A stretch of DNA of 64,000 nt, from NCBI GenBank assembly GCA_001986395.2, contig MQVO02000015.1:310001-374000 (forward strand). The letters run 5' to 3'. Below, piece after piece: positions 23,237 to 32,636 of this stretch. Every line of letters begins with the position of its first letter. The first letter of the stretch is position 1. This DNA is from Irpex lacteus. Lineage: Eukaryota; Basidiomycota; Agaricomycetes; Polyporales; Irpicaceae. A program made the position numbers and the translations under genes. The notes under the pieces were generated by a model. The model was not told the origin of the DNA, did not search any database, and saw only the letters and a list, made by a program, of their open reading frames with translations.

Positions 23237-24680
23237 CTACTTACTGGTTCGCCCCTCTGTACCAGTAACAAATGGTATGAGCTCTCCGAGCACTTCCTGC
23301 CAGGTTCCTTCTTCCCAAGGCAGCGCATGGCTTGCTCCATCAATAAGCACGAGCTTGGCCTGCGGTATAAGCTTTTTAATCCTGTGTGCTTCGCTATAAG
23401 GGACTGTGGTGTCTGCCGTGCCCTAAATACAGTCAAGTTGCATTATGGTTCGACACTTGGAAGATCACACTCGCGATGCAGAAAAACGCCTACGTGAATA
23501 ATCAGGAACCGCGTCTTGCTCGAGTTTCCGAGTGTTTCGAATGCAGCTTGGAGAGAGCTGATGACGCCGTTCTTGAGCGACGCGTCGAATGCCTTCTTTG
23601 CGCCTGGTAGGTGTTCCCATTGCAGGTCCCGGATCTGCAGGTAAGATATAATGAAACACCACGCGACAACCATTATGCATAATTGAGGATAACGCACTCT
23701 AGTGGATAGTTTCAGTGCTTCTGCAGTGACTTCCGGGTTTCGCTCGGGTGCCGGGGTAAGGTCCTAATAATTTGTTACACCAATTCAAGTGATCCATGGT
23801 GATATGTACTCACGCTAATTGCGACGCCTGTCTCGCTGTGCTAAGTGAGGAATTAGACAGAAATACACCCAGTAAAAGTGGATAGCTTGGACTCACTTGA
23901 AGTAACCCAGCCGAAGCAAGTAAAGTGACGTTCTCTGCCACTAAGTGAGGGAAAGTAGCGGTGAACGCCGCAGCAATAGCACCTCCCTACGTATGTATAT
24001 CATTATCAGATAAGAATTGACGCGTGGTTGTTGTCACAAACATACCATTGAGTAACCGACAATGTCGGCCTTGTCCCACTTGACGTATTGTAGCAAAAGC
24101 GCAAGATGCACTATGTAAAACTGCGCGTCATAAAGACCCTCTGGTGCCTCCGAGTACCCTCTGCCAGGCAAATCTCCTCGCCAAAACGACTCAGCCTTCT
24201 TTCATCGCAAACGTATATCGATCATTGCTCACCGTAGGTTAAGACCTGGAGTCCTTCTTTGACTAATGCTGGGAGGATCTTATGGTATGCGACAGCCGGT
24301 ACAGAGATACCGTGTATAAGAACTATCTGGAGTTGGGAGGTTTAGATGGGCAATTAATACCCGCGTACGGTGGGCTGTAGCGCACCTTTTTGCCATCTTT
24401 TGGACCGTTGATCCAGTACTTTGTTCGACCGAATGGTGAGGGAAAGTATCCACCTAAGGCCACATGACAATCCGAGTATTGATTCGAATGCTGCACTTTC
24501 AGACTCCCGAGACTCACCTCCTGCGTAAGCATCCTCTGGGTAGAACTCACGAAGGGGTGAGGATGATGGCAGAGCTTCGCTAGAATGAGTCACTGGAGTT
24601 GGGAACTGTATATTTGTCAGCTGTAGGCGATGCGTAATAACGTGTTATGACAACTCAATACGAACAAGGGACGGTGACAT
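23237..24680 (-). CDS. Alpha/beta hydrolase B (tandem pair)
   Basis: Serine hydrolase of the alpha/beta fold. Ten exons: 24680-24666, 24605-24518, 24453-24386, 24326-24233, 24173-24046, 23986-23897, 23840-23814, 23763-23698, 23634-23494 and 23422-23237, giving 300 residues. VLIHGISVPAVA contains the HG oxyanion motif. The nucleophile elbow GYSMGGAIA straddles an intron (Ser 130). The acid is probably in GTADTTVP and the histidine in GASHALPWEEG. Exon sizes match the upstream copy exactly except exon 7 (27 against 36 nt), exon 10 and the sequence of exon 1. The donor of intron 1 is GTTCGT, a weaker form. No signal peptide is seen, so a cytosolic esterase or lipase-like role is likely; the substrate is unknown. 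Confidence 0.9.
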
Positions 24681-25167
24681 GCTTGCTGACGGTTTCCGAT
24701 GGGTCACGCTTCCCAATGACCCTCTGACAGTGTACGTACCGATTGAGAGGACGAGGACTTCTTGTACACCAGTCAACGTTGACGTTATAAGCTTTCGAGA
24801 AGCCGGAAACTATCCCGCTATCGAACTCTCAGGCGTGCAATTCTTGGGAAAGCATACCCATAACCGGTAGAGTGTGCTGTGAATGAATCATGTGAGTTTA
24901 CACGGCTCTCGTACCTTGCTAAACATGGCACTCGGTGGAGGATGTGTCATACAGCCCGAGTTGATTGGATCCAGCATCGGGTAGGTGTCGAAAATCGCAA
25001 TCGCCCGGCCGAGCGCTGGGGTCAATGGGGGACCGACGTTTTGATATCTCGTCGCGGTAAATGATAGCATTTGTTTCGATATCCCTATATCCTTGTCTTG
25101 AAACGTCGTTTACTTCCCTAAACCATAACTGCGGCTGTAGCCACATTTGATGTTACCCTTTTGCAGA
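24681..25167. other. Spacer between tandem hydrolases
   Basis: Between the ATG of copy B and the stop of copy A, both on the minus strand. It should hold copy B's promoter. No gene seen. Confidence 0.55.
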
Positions 25168-26656
25168 TTACTTGTACTTGCTAAGTCGACCTGAAGTACC
25201 AGTAACAAATGGTACGATCTCCTCGACCACTTCTTGCCAGGTCCCTTCTTCCCACGGCAGTGCATGACTCGCTCCTTCGATGAGCACAAGCCTGGCTTGT
25301 GGAATGAGCTTGTTGATCTTGTGTGCTTCGCTGTATGGAACGTCTGTGTCCGCTGTACCCTACGTTTCGTCAGGTTGAAACAACGCGTCAGTAATATGTC
25401 ACTAATATCAACTTGAAGAACCTGGAGAAAGGGTAGATGTTTATGTAGACCACTCACTTGAATAATCAAAAACCTCTTCTTGCTCGTGTTCCCGAGAGTT
25501 TCGAACGCAGCACGGAGGGATGTTACGACACCATTGCCAATCGATGCGTCGAAGGCTTTCTTTGCTCCAGGGAGATATTTCCACTGCAGTTCCCGAATCT
25601 TCAAGGATAGAGGGGCGTAAGCAATCGCTTCTCTATCCAGTACTATGGCAATTACGTACCTGCGGAGAGAGCTTGTCAGCTATCGCAGTGGCCTCAGGGT
25701 TTCGTGGAGACGCAATAGCTAATTCCTGGAGAACCGTTAGCACACACCAAGGCGGGGTCTCAGAGTCACTTACCGTGACAGGATGGTTCCATACACCCGG
25801 GTCGCTGTACTGTGGGGGAGAAGTTAGGAGGTAACAGAATAAACTGGAGGCAGCTTACTTCAAGCAAGCCGACAGAAGCAAGAAGCGTGACATTCTCGGT
25901 AACAAGGTGAGGGAAAGTTGCAGCGAAGGCAACCGCAACGGCACCGCCCTAAGGAGATCCGTTGTGAGACTTGGAGCAACATCAATTGTATTTGAGAGCA
26001 GACCATAGAGTAACCGATGATGTTCGCTGATTCCCACTTGACGTACTGCAAAAGCAGTGCAAGGTGCACGATGTAGAACTGCGCATCATAAACACAATCA
26101 GGAGCTTCAGAATACCCTCTACCAGGTATATCTATCGAGCAGAGATATGTTAGAGGTCTTTCTAATCAATAAGAAGTGGTATTTGTGCAGTCCTACGAAT
26201 GCTGACCGTAAGTAAGGACTTGCAGTCCTTGTCCAACTAAAGCTGGAACGATCTTCTGGAAAGCGATGGCGGGGACAGAGATCCCGTGAATGAGCACAAC
26301 CTACGCAGGAGTTTCATCAGGGGACTTCCATGATCGCATAAATTTCAAACAAAGATACCTTCTGGCCATCTTCTGGGCCACTGATCCAATACTTGGTTCG
26401 TCCGTATGGAGATGGAAAGTATCCGCCTGCAGACCAAGCAAAATGTGTCAGCATGTTGAAATACTGTGCACTCGTCAGATGGAGCGCTTTAGGACTTACC
26501 TCCTGAATACAAGTCTTCAGGGTAGAATTCACGGAGAGGTGAAGACGGCGGCAGGGCCTCTATCGAGTGACTGACTGCCACGGGAAACTAAGTATCAGAC
26601 GTGAGATACAAGTTGAAGATAGATATGCGGGGTGTACATACTGCAGAGGGCGGCAT
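25168..26656 (-). CDS. Alpha/beta hydrolase A (tandem pair)
   Basis: Paralog of the gene just downstream. Ten exons: 26656-26642, 26587-26500, 26426-26359, 26300-26207, 26131-26004, 25948-25859, 25809-25774, 25725-25660, 25598-25458 and 25359-25168, giving 305 residues. Landmarks: GGYFPSPYGRTKYWISGPEDG near the N-terminus, VVLIHGISVPAIA (oxyanion), DIPGRGYSEAPD, GYSMGGAVAVAF (Ser 130), GTADTDVP (acid) and GASHALPWEEGTW (histidine). The first exon is five codons, MPPSA. All splice sites are GT-AG and frame closes. With copy B it shows a recent tandem duplication with the full exon plan kept. Substrate unknown. Confidence 0.9.
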
Positions 26657-26973
26657 TATTGTAGATAATCCCAGATAATTTTCGCCTGCTTATGGTGCAA
26701 ATCTTATGGTTATTCGAGACGCAGGCAGTGCTATGATAGTTTCGCTATAGGCCCCAATTGCAAGACAGGCATCCACGTGGCACACGTGATCGCGGCGTGC
26801 GTAAGTAGCCGCGTTCGTAGATCGATAGCGGCCAGGGCACTCACCACCACGAACTTGAAGTTGCCAGTTCGTTTTGAACCACGATTTCGTAAAGTTGATA
26901 CATCGCATACCCGTAAGCTCATTGTGCTCACATTCAGCTCAACTTTACTGAGAAAAATACGCAGACTCTACTA
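26657..26973. other. Divergent promoter region, hydrolase A and F-box-like gene
   Basis: 317 bp between two start codons. A GCCACGTGG-like sequence near 26773 contains CACGTG. No gene. Confidence 0.5.
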
Positions 26974-29073
26974 ATGCCTCGTTTGCATTCGGGCTCAGGC
27001 TCGAACCTTGACATTGGACCACCACCTTCGTCCGACCTCACTTCTTCCCGGGAATATCGTATTACGCCGCTTGAGGAGTCATACCATGAAGCTCATGAAT
27101 CTGTGGACTCCGACGCGGGAAGCATTAGCCTCGCGAAGCCATATATGCTTTCGTTGCCCAACGAGATTCTCGCGCTCATCATGACATTCCTATCCATTTC
27201 CGCTCCCCTCTGTCTCACAGAAAACTGTCTTCTCCAGCCTGACTATGACACTCCCCTTGATGAACGAGTGAAGCGCTTAGGATGGGTGAACACGACTCAT
27301 GTCTGCACTCGTCTGCGCAATATTGCTTTGGAGACGCCCAGGTTGTGGGCTTCCGTCATCATTGTCGAGGACTCTACACGGTGGCTCTCGGATGTCTTGT
27401 GCCGCTCCGGTAATCGGCCTCTCTCGCTGAATTGTCACAATATACCATGGCCAGAGAACGACGATCCGGCACAGGCTTGTGCAGTTCTCAACGAACCGCG
27501 TCATCTATCGAGGGTCAAATGCGCCACCATAATCAACCCACTTGGATGGCGCATTTTCGCTCGTGAACTGCTCACACAACCTGCTCCGTGGCTCGAAAGA
27601 CTATTCTTAGGGCCTGAACAACTGGGACGATTGCACAATACCGAGAAGACACAGATGCTAGTGCTGCCAAAGACACTGTTCGGAACCGAATCTAGTATTG
27701 CTCCTCGCCTCACGAACCTCTCTCTCACGCAATGCGACTTCCTATGGTCCTCTCTGCAACACTTTCCCGCTCTTACAGTGTTATGCATTGAACGCCACTA
27801 TGTTGCTCCAACTAATGAATACAACGTTCAATACCTATCGCAGCTAGATGGCGAGGCTTCTATATTGCCCACGATACGCTCCGGTAGTGCATTTGACACC
27901 GCATCGCCGTTGAAAGAGGTAGTAGCCTGCCTTCGCGCACTTCCGTGCTTGAAGAAATTATCCCTCGTGAACGCCCTTCCAACCTGGGAGTACACCACAT
28001 CCGACGTTGAATATTACGTTGAATTTCCACGGATACCTCTCCCTAACCTTCGTTCGATTGTGCTCAAACAACGAAGTCTACACACAATCTCACTCATCCT
28101 GGACTGGATCGATGCCCCAGCACTCCGCTCCTGCGAACTTTTCTATTGGACAATTGCAAGGCTGATGGGTCCTCCCCTGCAAGACCGCTACACGCGGCTC
28201 GCACGCTTTCTCTCCAGTTTTTCCGCCAATCTCACAGGGACGCTTAGCACCCTAGCCCTCACTTTCGGGCAGCCGGACTATATGACGACCCCGCACTTTG
28301 GAACTCAGGACATCACAATCTCGGCTACCTGTCTAGCAAGAGAATCTCTTAGAGCCTATCGGCACTGCTGCCTCAACATCGCTGTGGCAATGGCCATTCC
28401 GCCCACCAGACCCGAATCCTTCCCAATTCGACACGCCTGTGTCGAGCCCGTCTTATCGGCGTTGCCTCTGTCCAACCTCGACCATCTGACTCTCACTGAC
28501 AGCACCTACCCAAGTGACAAGAGGCTGTTCAGTTCAGTGGACTTTGCGTTCTGGCGACGCGTATATGACATATGTGGGAACGTTACAAGCATCACAGCCA
28601 AAGGCCTCGCACTTGCCCCGCTGATCCCTCTACTTGGAGCACGAAATCTCCCCAGCTGGAGCTTCGACGAGCCTCCTCCGGAACCCAGGATGCCCATGTT
28701 CCCGAATTTGAAAACTTTGTCCTTGTCCGTGAAGAGTCTTAACGACGCCGCCATGGATCTTGGAGTGAGAATGTGCCTTGTTCACAGCTCGCCCAGATGG
28801 ATCAATGGGCATGATATGATCCGTAGTTGCTTGGAGGTTGTACGGGACTCTCTAGCCTCTCGAAACGTAGACTCAGAGTTCTTCGTGAACTTGCCGAAGT
28901 TGAACAGCTTTTCAATGGTGATTTGCGAGTGGAGTGTAGGTCTCGACTGGGAAGACGTGCCCAGGTTGGAGGAGATGTATGAAGAGATGTTCAAGCCAGT
29001 TTCAGAGGTAGTGAAGCCCTTGGAACTTTCCGTTATGCAGTATATACATTGTCGTGAACCCTTCCAATACTAG
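26974..29073 (+). CDS. F-box-like domain protein, single exon
   Basis: Intronless 699-residue protein. A low-complexity N-tail is followed at about residues 58-125 by an F-box-like domain: LSLPNEILALIMTFLSI, then WVNTTHVCTRLRNIALETPRLWASV, the pattern of the large Agaricomycete F-box-like family. The F-box binds Skp1 of SCF ubiquitin ligases. The remainder reads as irregular leucine-rich repeats (LTNLSLTQCDFL, LKKLSLVNALP, LDHLTLTDSTY, LKTLSLSVKSL), which would form the substrate-binding surface. It is unrelated in detail to the three shorter F-box-like genes at 38-45 kb. Target unknown. Confidence 0.85.
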   Translation: MPRLHSGSGSNLDIGPPPSSDLTSSREYRITPLEESYHEAHESVDSDAGSISLAKPYMLSLPNEILALIMTFLSISAPLCLTENCLLQPDYDTPLDERVKRLGWVNTTHVCTRLRNIALETPRLWASVIIVEDSTRWLSDVLCRSGNRPLSLNCHNIPWPENDDPAQACAVLNEPRHLSRVKCATIINPLGWRIFARELLTQPAPWLERLFLGPEQLGRLHNTEKTQMLVLPKTLFGTESSIAPRLTNLSLTQCDFLWSSLQHFPALTVLCIERHYVAPTNEYNVQYLSQLDGEASILPTIRSGSAFDTASPLKEVVACLRALPCLKKLSLVNALPTWEYTTSDVEYYVEFPRIPLPNLRSIVLKQRSLHTISLILDWIDAPALRSCELFYWTIARLMGPPLQDRYTRLARFLSSFSANLTGTLSTLALTFGQPDYMTTPHFGTQDITISATCLARESLRAYRHCCLNIAVAMAIPPTRPESFPIRHACVEPVLSALPLSNLDHLTLTDSTYPSDKRLFSSVDFAFWRRVYDICGNVTSITAKGLALAPLIPLLGARNLPSWSFDEPPPEPRMPMFPNLKTLSLSVKSLNDAAMDLGVRMCLVHSSPRWINGHDMIRSCLEVVRDSLASRNVDSEFFVNLPKLNSFSMVICEWSVGLDWEDVPRLEEMYEEMFKPVSEVVKPLELSVMQYIHCREPFQY

Positions 29074-29548
29074 TGTCTTTTCTACCTCACAAACGAGTCG
29101 GTCGAGTTTCGTTTTGAAGCAGCAAAAATCATAAGTGACAGGAGTACTGTATAGCTCTAAGTCTCGATATCCCCAGGATTATGTAGACAAAGTACATGTC
29201 TAACTTAGAAAGCGACTGTCCCTTAGAAGGGGTAACTGCCTTGTCGAAGAGGGGTTTGTGATACAAGAATATAACAACTTCCCGTCACTTTTAAATAGAC
29301 GTCGTCGACGATGATATAATGTTTCGATACAGCAAGACTGCATTGCAAGAACGCGGAGTTACATTGCTACGACTCGCAACTCTATCGACACGCTTTGCCA
29401 ATACGTTTCTGATGACTTTGCTGCTACTATGCTCCAACTTCACGTAGTACACTGAGGGATGTCGGCTTCCATGAGTAACTTGCTCGTGAGAGCGTATGAA
29501 ACTTGAACTCACTTCACTACAACCCCTTTCGAACATTTGATATAAGGT
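29074..29548. other. Convergent spacer, F-box-like gene and BTB gene 4
   Basis: No supported gene; 3' flanks of two convergent genes. Confidence 0.55.
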
Positions 29549-30500
29549 TTAAAAGATCACATTGAATTCAACCTGAAAATAACGAGTCGGTACTTTCTTG
29601 TAATTGAGGAGGGCGTGTACTCACAGCTTTGATACGCCGTTTCAGTTCTTTGTCTAAGAGGTTGAAGAAACGGTAGAGGTTGAGCGCGTAGCCACTTATG
29701 CATGAAGTGCACATCTTGTCCTTGGGAGGATCGATGAAATCGAACAGATGGGGAGACATTGGGGCAGCCTTGAGTTGTAGGTGAGTGGTGATAGATTTTA
29801 CGAGCTCTACCCACCAAGCGGAAACGACGAGACTAGTACTCGAACCCTGGAGCTGAAAGTACACCCCGCCGTGGCACAGATGTGCCCAACAGAAGCTTGT
29901 CCATGGAGTAGGTCCTAACCAGGACAGCGCGTGGAGGGATAGGGCTTCAGCCGTGGCCTTACGACATTCATCGTAATACCGGATGAGATTCCTATATGCT
30001 GGCATAGAGAGATCACAAGTTTCAGGAAAATCCATATGGATGATATCGTTCAGCGGTATGTTAAGGCAATGTAGTGCCGCAAGTCGTGCTTCACGCGCAG
30101 AACGCGCACGACATGCAAGGATATAGACATGGAAAGGGTGCGTTTCCAGAAAAGTCCGAGAGGCGATACCCACCAACCTGGTGGCAGGCATCTCCATCTC
30201 GTACTTCTGGCACGCAGCAAGTATGGCCCTGGCTTCGTCAAATGATGCCACGGGAGGATCGGGGAGTGGGTAGCACAGCCGAAGGAGCTGTGCCACGACG
30301 TCTCCGGTTTCGGACACATCGACAACGGGTACTGAGCTCGTCGTGTCGTGAGGTGGGAGTGTGAACATGCCCTCGAATACGGGGGAGGCCTTTCTGAGGA
30401 GGAGTTTGAAGACGCGGAACTCGACTTTGTCGCCGGAGCGGATGATGAGGTCTGCATCTTCGTCGTCGAAGGATGGGGCAAATTGAGTCTCGGTGGACAT
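29549..30500 (-). CDS. BTB/POZ-domain protein 4
   Basis: Exons 30500-29625 and 29572-29549 give 299 residues. BTB domain about residues 9-112 (FDDEDADLIIRSGDKVEFRVFK, LRLCYPLPDP, CQKYEM). C-terminal family pattern: SFCWAHLCHGG, SAWWVELVKS, KDKMCTSC and a helix YRFFNLLDKELKRRIKA. Terminal exon VEFNVIF at phase 0 after a 52-nt intron. Closest to BTB protein 5, its tandem neighbour; both use VSETGD/VSENGD and LACRARS/LACRAHA variants absent from the 9-13 kb group. A TATA box lies about 90 nt upstream. Confidence 0.88.
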
Positions 30501-31255
30501 CGATGGAGGGTTTTGGTTGTGCTGGTGTGTGGGAGACGGTTTGCAGCCTGCTCGCGCGATTTGATGATTCGTCCATTTGACAGAGATGATTTATACTCGC
30601 TGGAAAAGATGATAAGCATGTATGTGGAAACCTGATTGGAGTATTCAGGTGTCGGAAACGAGAGACTACCCAGTCACGCGTAACTGGCTGATGCAAGATC
30701 CAGTACTTTGCTTACCACCGGGCAGGCACAGGGCGCGATTTGTGGATGTGAATGCTCCAAATCAAGAAGAATGGCTGCTCGCAGAGCGCAGGCCAGTATC
30801 CTGCACGCTTTCTACGTCATTGGGTACTTGATCCATCAGTAGCACACCGCTGCGGAGAGAAAAGCTTATTAGTGAAACTCGGTACTTCTACAAACTGAGA
30901 ATGCTACATACCTTTCAGCTACAATCCGCAGCTGTACTGCGGAAGAACCTTCGGTGTTGTGTGGCAAAATGAGTTCTTGTTGCAGTAGAATAAACGACGG
31001 CTCAGATGTCGTTGAATCTGTAGTCCCGGATCCGATGAAGCAATATCAAAAAGCATAGTATTACATTGCTACGAGTCAGCATTCAAGTTGTCTTTCCCAG
31101 ATATAGATCGGCAATACACTTCCGGCCTGAGAACAAAGTTGCGCTCTCGGGTTATGTACGCTGAGAGTTGTCGGCCTCTTAGCGATTGTTTGTGAAAGTC
31201 GCATGATACTCACCTACGATACCTTCTGAAAATTCATCGCCAGCGACCCTACAGT
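30501..31255. other. Spacer between BTB genes 4 and 5
   Basis: No gene supported apart from the BTB 4 promoter. Confidence 0.55.
30589..30595 (-). promoter_or_regulatory. TATA box of BTB gene 4
   Basis: TATAAAT on the minus strand, about 90 nt before the ATG at 30500. Confidence 0.45.
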
Positions 31256-32222
31256 TCAGAAGATCACCTCAAATTCGACCTAAAAGAGCTGATAAGCCAA
31301 CACTTCCACAAAATCGGCGAGAGAGTGTACTTACAGCTTTGACACGCCGTTTCAGCTCTTCATCTAGGAGAGATAAAAAGCGGTAGAGGTTGGGAGGGTA
31401 TCTGTTTTTACAGATTTCGCACATCTTATCCTTGGAACAATCTATGAAATCGAATAGTTGTGGAGACATGGGAGCGGCCTTGTCCTTGAGATGGAGGGCA
31501 ATCGATTCTACCAGCTCATAGAACCAAGTAGACGCATACCATGTCTTACCATCCGCAAGCGTAACCCCAACGTAATTACTTGGCGAATCACACGCGCGTG
31601 ACCAACAGTACGTGTGCCATATCTCTTCTCGCATCCAAGGAATCGCTCGTTGGGGTAATAAAGCAGCTATGGCCTTGCGGCATGAGAGATAGTATTGTAG
31701 GAGGTTTCTGTACGCTGCCATCGATGCATCATGGGCATCGGGGTTGTGTTGGTAAATGATGTCGTCAAGTGGCAGCGACAGGCAATGGAACGCGGCGACT
31801 CGTGCTTCCTCTTTGGCGTGTGCACGGCATGCAAGAGTGTAGACATGGAATGGGTCCGATGCCAGAAAAGTACGAGCGGTGATACCTACTAACCTGATAG
31901 CAGGTATCTCCATCTCGTACTCCTGGCATGCCGCAAGTAAGGTCCTGGCTTCGTCGAGCGATGTCACAGGAGGATCGAGGACTGGATAGCAAAGCTGGAG
32001 GAGCTGTGCAGTGGTATCACCATTTTCAGACACTTCGACAGTGGGCAGCACACTCTCCATGTCATAAGGGGGTAGTACTCTGAACATGCCTCCAAAAACG
32101 GGAGAGACCTTCCTGAGGAAGAGTCTGAAGACACGAAACTCGATGTTGTCGCTAGAGCGAATGACGACGTCCGCGTCTTCATCGTCAAATGGTAGACCAA
32201 ATAAAACGTCTTGAACAGACAT
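31256..32222 (-). CDS. BTB/POZ-domain protein 5
   Basis: Exons 32222-31335 and 31279-31256 give 303 residues. BTB domain about residues 10-115 (FDDEDADVVIRSSDNIEFRVFR, LQLCYPVLDP, CQEYEMEIPAIRLVGI). C-terminal pattern: TYCWSRACDSPS, ASTWFYELVES (WF rather than WW), KDKMCEIC and YRFLSLLDEELKRRVKA. Terminal exon VEFEVIF. Tandem with BTB 4 and about 19 kb from the first BTB array, facing the opposite way, so the family spread by more than one duplication. Confidence 0.88.
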
Positions 32223-32636
32223 GGTATGAGGACGATGAGCTGCGATGGTGATGTGGCCGCCGTGACGTGTGACCAGTGGGAGGTACTCGATGGAGACTGA
32301 CGATTTTCAACAGAAGTATATCGTAGACGGACTACCACTCAATCCTCGATGATAGAAAAGCAAGGAAGAATGTCGTTGCTTTACCTAGTAGTAGGTTTTG
32401 AGTAGGTTTCGTCGTTGAAGTCGTTCAAAACTCGAAAGAGTGTCGGCGGCGGCCTCTATACACGTGGATCTTTGATCTAATCTGGATCTTGAAATTTCTA
32501 TGGGCGCTTCGCATACACATCTCTCCGAGTCGATCTGCAGTACTGCAAAGTCGTACTTCGACCACCTTTGACCAGATTCATGCTTATGTTTTTCAAGAAA
32601 GTCTAAGACTGGAATTTAACAGGTATAAATATTGCA
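32223..32636. other. Divergent promoter region, BTB gene 5 and TSR1
   Basis: 414 bp between two start codons; no gene. Confidence 0.6.

Noticed and set aside
30050..30619. 189-codon minus-strand ORF overlapping BTB gene 4
   Set aside because: Different frame of the BTB coding exon; composition is Ser/Arg/Pro-rich as expected for an out-of-frame shadow.
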